A DNA stretch of 39,392 nucleotides from NCBI GenBank assembly GCA_002747435.1, contig PDPH01000020.1, forward strand, positions 1 through 39,392, in the 5' to 3' direction. The translations under genes and the position numbers were made by a program. Positions 35,525 to 39,392 of this stretch are shown here, piece by piece. Numbering within the stretch: position 1 is the first letter of the stretch; each line of letters opens with the position of its first letter. The notes beneath the pieces were generated by a model, which was not told where the DNA came from, did not search any database, and saw only the letters and a program-made list of their open reading frames with translations. This DNA is from Pseudomonadota bacterium. GTDB taxonomy: Bacteria > Pseudomonadota > Gammaproteobacteria > Thiotrichales > Thiotrichaceae.

Positions 35525-35707
35525 ATGCCCTATTACTATGTATTTCGCATTACTCAAACCTTGCCTATGATCAAACAGTTTGCACGACAAGGCAACCACG
35601 AAAGCTATGAAGATGCGCGCAAACAGGCACGTCATTGAAGATCAGTTCTGCGCTGTTTACTGCGAAGTATCTTTGAAAGCGAACTCGTTCAAGGAATTGT
35701 ACATTAG
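35525..35707 (+). pseudogene. Truncated small conserved gene (YYVFRI-type hypothetical)
   Basis: The open frame encodes 37 residues, MPYYYVFRITQTLPMIKQF..., and stops at 35636-35638. GGAAGA six bases before the ATG and the promoter upstream look functional. From memory this resembles small gammaproteobacterial proteins of about 80 residues that start M-x-Y-Y-V-x-R-I and end with an I-F-A-E-x-E-L motif. After the stop the same frame continues with RSIFESELVQGIVH before a second stop, which fits the missing C-terminal half. I infer a gene broken by at least one nonsense change. Function unknown. Confidence 0.45.
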
Positions 35708-35740
35708 CAAATTTGGCATAAAAATCGCGGAGGTTAATGA

Positions 35741-37180
35741 GTGGAGCGTTTTCCGGTCTTTTTGTGTTTAAAACAACGGCTTTGTCTAGTAGTCGGTGGC
35801 GGTCGGGTGGCCTTGCGCAAAACAAAAAGCCTATTACAGGCAGGCGCGCAGTTAAGCATTGTAGCACCTGAGATTAACCCGGAATTACAGGCTGTTTTGC
35901 AACAATATCCAGACAGTATCCATTACCAACCACGTGCTTTTATACCTAATGACCTAACAGGCGTGTTTCTCGTGATTGCTGCAACGGATCAACGTGCAGT
36001 TAATGCACAAATAGCAAGCTTAGCCAATAAGCAAAATATTCCGGTGAATGTGGTGGATAGCCAGCAAGAATGCAGCTTTACCCTAGCCTCTGTGGTCGAT
36101 CGCTCGCCAGTTAAAATTGCCGTGTCTACCGGCGGTGCATCTCCTGTATTAGCACGGCAGTTACGCATGAGGCTGGAAACAATGATTCCCGCTTCCTACG
36201 GTCAACTGGCGGCCATTACTGAAGCGTATCGTGATCCGGTAAAACAGCGCTTTTCCAATCCCGATTTACGCAAGCGCTTTTGGGAGCAAGCCTTACGCGG
36301 TCCCTTGGCTGAACTAGTCTATACAGGCAATATAGATGCCGCCCGCCAAATGTTGGAAGACATGATAGCGCGAGGCTCGGGCATCGCCCGTATTGGCGAA
36401 GTTTATTTAGTCGGTGCAGGCCCTGGAGACCCAGATCTGCTGACTTTTCGTGCCTTACGCTTAATGCAGCAAGCGGATGTCGTGGTACATGACCGCTTGG
36501 TGGCAAAATCCATACTCGATATGGCAAACCAAAATGCCGAGCGTATTTATGTGGGCAAAGAAAAAGCCAACCATGCTGTACCACAAAACAAAATCAATAA
36601 CTTGCTAGTCGACCTAGCTAAACAGGGCAAACAAGTCTTACGCCTTAAAGGGGGAGATCCCTTTATTTTTGGGCGAGGCGGTGAAGAAATTGAAGCACTG
36701 GCAAAACAGGGTATTCCCTTCCAGATAGTACCCGGTATTACTGCCGCTTCCGGTTGTGCCTCTTATGCAGGCATACCCCTAACACATCGTGACTATGCCC
36801 AATCTTGCACCTTTGCCACCGGCCACCTTAAAGATGGCAGCATTGATTTAGATTGGGAAAAACTGGCACGCCCCGGTCAAACGATTGTATTTTACATGGG
36901 GCTCAGCGGCATTGCAGTAATTAGCCAACAGCTTATGGCACAGGGTATGTCAGCGGATATGCCTGCTGCACTGGTCGAGCAAGGCACTACGCGCAATCAA
37001 CGAGTACATATTGGCACACTGGCCAGCCTTCCCAATTTGGTCAAGGAACGAAAAGTCCGCGCCCCCGCGCTCACTATCGTAGGCGAAGTCGTCCAGCTAC
37101 ATGAAAAGCTGCGCTGGTATGAACCAAAGCACCCTATAGCCGCAAGTGAGTTTAGCCGTAAGCCTGCACAGGAGCACTAA
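35741..37180 (+). CDS. cysG: Siroheme synthase CysG (trifunctional)
   Basis: Makes siroheme for sulfite and nitrite reductases from uroporphyrinogen III. The N-terminal half is the NAD-dependent dehydrogenase/ferrochelatase (VVGGGRVALRKTKSLLQAGA near 16-35, AATDQRAVN, and IAVSTGGASPVLARQLR, whose serine is the phosphorylated residue in Salmonella CysG). The C-terminal half is the SAM-dependent methyltransferase (EVYLVGAGPGDPDLLTFRA near 219, VVHDRLV, RLKGGDPFIFGRGGEE, VPGITAASGCASYAGIPLTHRD). The start is GTG at 35741, with GGAGG seven bases upstream. The 479 residues are normal (E. coli 457). Confidence 0.96.
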   Translation: MERFPVFLCLKQRLCLVVGGGRVALRKTKSLLQAGAQLSIVAPEINPELQAVLQQYPDSIHYQPRAFIPNDLTGVFLVIAATDQRAVNAQIASLANKQNIPVNVVDSQQECSFTLASVVDRSPVKIAVSTGGASPVLARQLRMRLETMIPASYGQLAAITEAYRDPVKQRFSNPDLRKRFWEQALRGPLAELVYTGNIDAARQMLEDMIARGSGIARIGEVYLVGAGPGDPDLLTFRALRLMQQADVVVHDRLVAKSILDMANQNAERIYVGKEKANHAVPQNKINNLLVDLAKQGKQVLRLKGGDPFIFGRGGEEIEALAKQGIPFQIVPGITAASGCASYAGIPLTHRDYAQSCTFATGHLKDGSIDLDWEKLARPGQTIVFYMGLSGIAVISQQLMAQGMSADMPAALVEQGTTRNQRVHIGTLASLPNLVKERKVRAPALTIVGEVVQLHEKLRWYEPKHPIAASEFSRKPAQEH

Positions 37181-37183
37181 AAT

Positions 37184-37402
37184 ATGGCTGAAGTCAAAAT
37201 TGCCGTGCAAGATCTGTTCAAATCTAAGCTCAGCGATGGTAATAGTAATGGTGGCCACTGTGCAGAAGCTGAACCCTTTGCCTTGCAAATTATTGATGGC
37301 AGCATGGAGCCAGAGTTTGCCCAAGGCTGTATTATTATTGAAGGCATTATTACCCAACGAACGGGCAAACGACGTGCTTATCACAAATGGTATGACCGCT
37401 AA
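37184..37402 (+). pseudogene. S24/LexA-like peptidase gene with internal in-frame deletion
   Basis: The 72-residue frame joins the two ends of an S24-type peptidase. Residues 29-50 (EPFALQIIDGSMEPEFAQG...) contain the nucleophile-serine segment, normally G-D-S-M-E-P, here D-G-S-M-E-P. Residues 51-72 (IIIEGIITQRTGKRRAYHKW) are the usual C-terminal end. The roughly 60 residues between, which carry the catalytic lysine, are gone, yet the frame is kept. Short ATTATT repeats flank the join. The protein cannot be an active protease. It lies three bases after cysG, with GGAG upstream. Confidence 0.6.
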
Positions 37403-37448
37403 ATAGCAGCTTACTTGAGAGCAGTGCTAGATACTAAGTGTCAAGTGT

Positions 37449-37477
37449 TTGCCAAGTGTCAGCCAGTCTCGTATAGT
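37449..37477 (+). promoter_or_regulatory. Predicted promoter for yffB-dapE
   Basis: TTGCCA (37449-37454), a 17-base spacer and TATAGT (37472-37477) match the consensus at 5/6 each, about 36 bases ahead of the yffB ATG. Three AAGTGT copies (starting 37436, 37443 and 37454) surround the -35 box. Confidence 0.65.
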
Positions 37478-37512
37478 CTTCCTGCTCAGCAATAGCAAAT
37501 GGAAATGCAATC

Positions 37513-37860
37513 ATGACCACGCTTTATGGCATCAGCAACTGCGATACGGTACGCAAAGCTCGCGCTTGGCTGGAAGAACGCGGTATTCCTTATACCTTTC
37601 ATGATTTTCGCAAAGATGGTTTGAATCCAGTGCAACTACGCGCTTGGGTAGCAGAGTTGGGCTGGGAGGCATTAATTAACAAACGTGGCAGGACTTGGCG
37701 ACAATTACCAGAACGCACGCGTAACCATATGGATGAAACACTAGCACTCGCGGTCATGGAAGAACAGCCTGCTATTATCAAACGCCCTGTACTGGATTTG
37801 GGAACACGTCGTATGCTTGGCTTTTCTGCCGATACCTATCAAAACACTTTTCAACATTAA
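37513..37860 (+). CDS. yffB: ArsC/Spx-family protein YffB
   Basis: A 115-residue thioredoxin-fold protein of the ArsC/Spx family. It has the N-terminal LYGISNCDTVRKARAWLE with a single Cys10, HDFRKDGL, LINKRGRTWRQL and IKRPVLD near 88-95. E. coli YffB is thought to be a glutathione-dependent thiol reductase; it is not an arsenate-resistance gene. The yffB-dapE adjacency is conserved in gammaproteobacteria and holds here with a gap of 22 bases. Confidence 0.92.
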   Translation: MTTLYGISNCDTVRKARAWLEERGIPYTFHDFRKDGLNPVQLRAWVAELGWEALINKRGRTWRQLPERTRNHMDETLALAVMEEQPAIIKRPVLDLGTRRMLGFSADTYQNTFQH

Positions 37861-37864
37861 ATAA

Positions 37865-39010
<1,146 letters not shown>

Positions 39011-39116
39011 CGATAGAAGTTGCTGTGCTGCCACCATGCCAAAATACTAATCTGCTAGCTGACTTAAGCACAAAAACTGCTAAACTCAAACCAACTGCTT
39101 AGTCAAGGATAGCGCC

Positions 39117-39392
39117 ATGCAAGCCGTCTACCTCAACCCACTCACCGACTTTGGTTTCAAAAAACTATTTGGTGAAGAGCCCCATAAAGACTTGCTCATC
39201 AGCTTTCTCAATACCCTGTTGCCCGCACATCATCAAATTGCCGAGCTGCAATACACCAAAAACGAATATCAAGGCATAAGTCAGGCAGATCGTAAAGCGA
39301 TTTTTGATCTCCATTGCCTGAGTAGCACCGGCGAACGCTTTATTGTCGAGCTACAAAAAGTGAAACAAAGGTTCTTTAAAGATCGAAGTATT
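39117..39392 (+). CDS. Rpn-family recombination-promoting nuclease (5' part)
   Basis: The first 92 codons of a PD-(D/E)XK transposase-like nuclease run off the window end. The start MQAVYLNPLTDFGFKKLFG is characteristic of the Rpn/PDDEXK_2 group. The fold's acidic residues are visible in AIFDLHC and in IVELQ, followed by KQRFFKDRS. AAGGA lies seven bases before the ATG. Such proteins (RpnA in E. coli) cut DNA and raise RecA-independent recombination. They occur in many copies in some genomes and vary by recombination. Full length is usually about 280-300 residues. Confidence 0.85.
   Translation, partial: MQAVYLNPLTDFGFKKLFGEEPHKDLLISFLNTLLPAHHQIAELQYTKNEYQGISQADRKAIFDLHCLSSTGERFIVELQKVKQRFFKDRSI

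Noticed and set aside
36216..36584. 122-codon frame antisense to cysG
   Set aside because: Lies entirely within the conserved CysG coding sequence.

Overview
This window looks like the chromosome of a gammaproteobacterium. Several neighbourhoods and architectures typical of that class are present: rsxE followed by nth, yffB followed by dapE, a fused CysG-type siroheme synthase, RdgC, YoaA and a PBP1B-type bifunctional penicillin-binding protein. Base composition is moderate, with a few clearly AT-rich patches. A sulfur-oxidising Thiotrichales-like host (Thiothrix relatives) is my guess from the overall flavour of the proteins; nothing in the window proves it. Most of the DNA is ordinary chromosomal housekeeping, with small accessory or decayed patches between gene blocks.

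Layout. 1-1034: left edge plus an AT-rich minus-strand gene in which a minimal nucleotidyltransferase (MNT) and a HEPN domain are fused in one polypeptide, a toxin-antitoxin pair in a single chain. 1224-2997: overlapping operon rsxE-nth-DUF1841. 3286-5199: a 637-residue protein made of two LysR-type regulators in tandem. 5289-8151: DUF1289 protein, a membrane-anchored coiled-coil protein and an exported TPR protein. 8238-9190: an AT-rich, frameshifted EamA transporter gene and a scrap of a YefM-like antitoxin, lying at the 3' end of tRNA-Val(GAC) (9256-9332, minus). 9430-16807 (minus): mrcB, TPR lipoprotein, yoaA, tsaB, then a lytic transglycosylase, largely a cell-wall, DNA-repair and tRNA-modification run. 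17446-18985: ogt, remnants of two different insertion sequences, and a SmpA/OmlA-like lipoprotein. 19161-22436 (minus): a complete polar amino acid ABC importer (ATPase, binding protein, two permeases). 22793-25109: glcE-glcF without glcD beside them. 25124-26637 (minus): two alpha/beta hydrolases. 26771-27577: HisN-like phosphatase. 27652-30578 (minus): purH and rdgC. 30651-33270 (minus): a DUF1800/DUF1501 pair. 33486-35258 (minus): MltB-like transglycosylase with a glutamine-rich insert. 35525-37402: decayed small gene, cysG and an internally deleted S24-type peptidase gene. 37513-39010: yffB-dapE. 39117 to the end: start of an Rpn-family nuclease gene.

How the parts relate. Peptidoglycan synthesis and remodelling is represented three times (PBP1B, an SLT-family enzyme, an MltB-family enzyme), and dapE makes the wall precursor diaminopimelate. 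The ABC operon imports basic or polar amino acids. GlcE/GlcF oxidise glycolate together with a GlcD that must be encoded elsewhere. The strongest items for follow-up are the MNT-HEPN fusion with a leftover internal ribosome-binding site at the domain junction, the tandem LysR fusion, the in-frame collapse of the S24 peptidase, and the AT-rich transporter plus antitoxin relic at a tRNA 3' end. No CRISPR array, rRNA or complete insertion sequence was seen.
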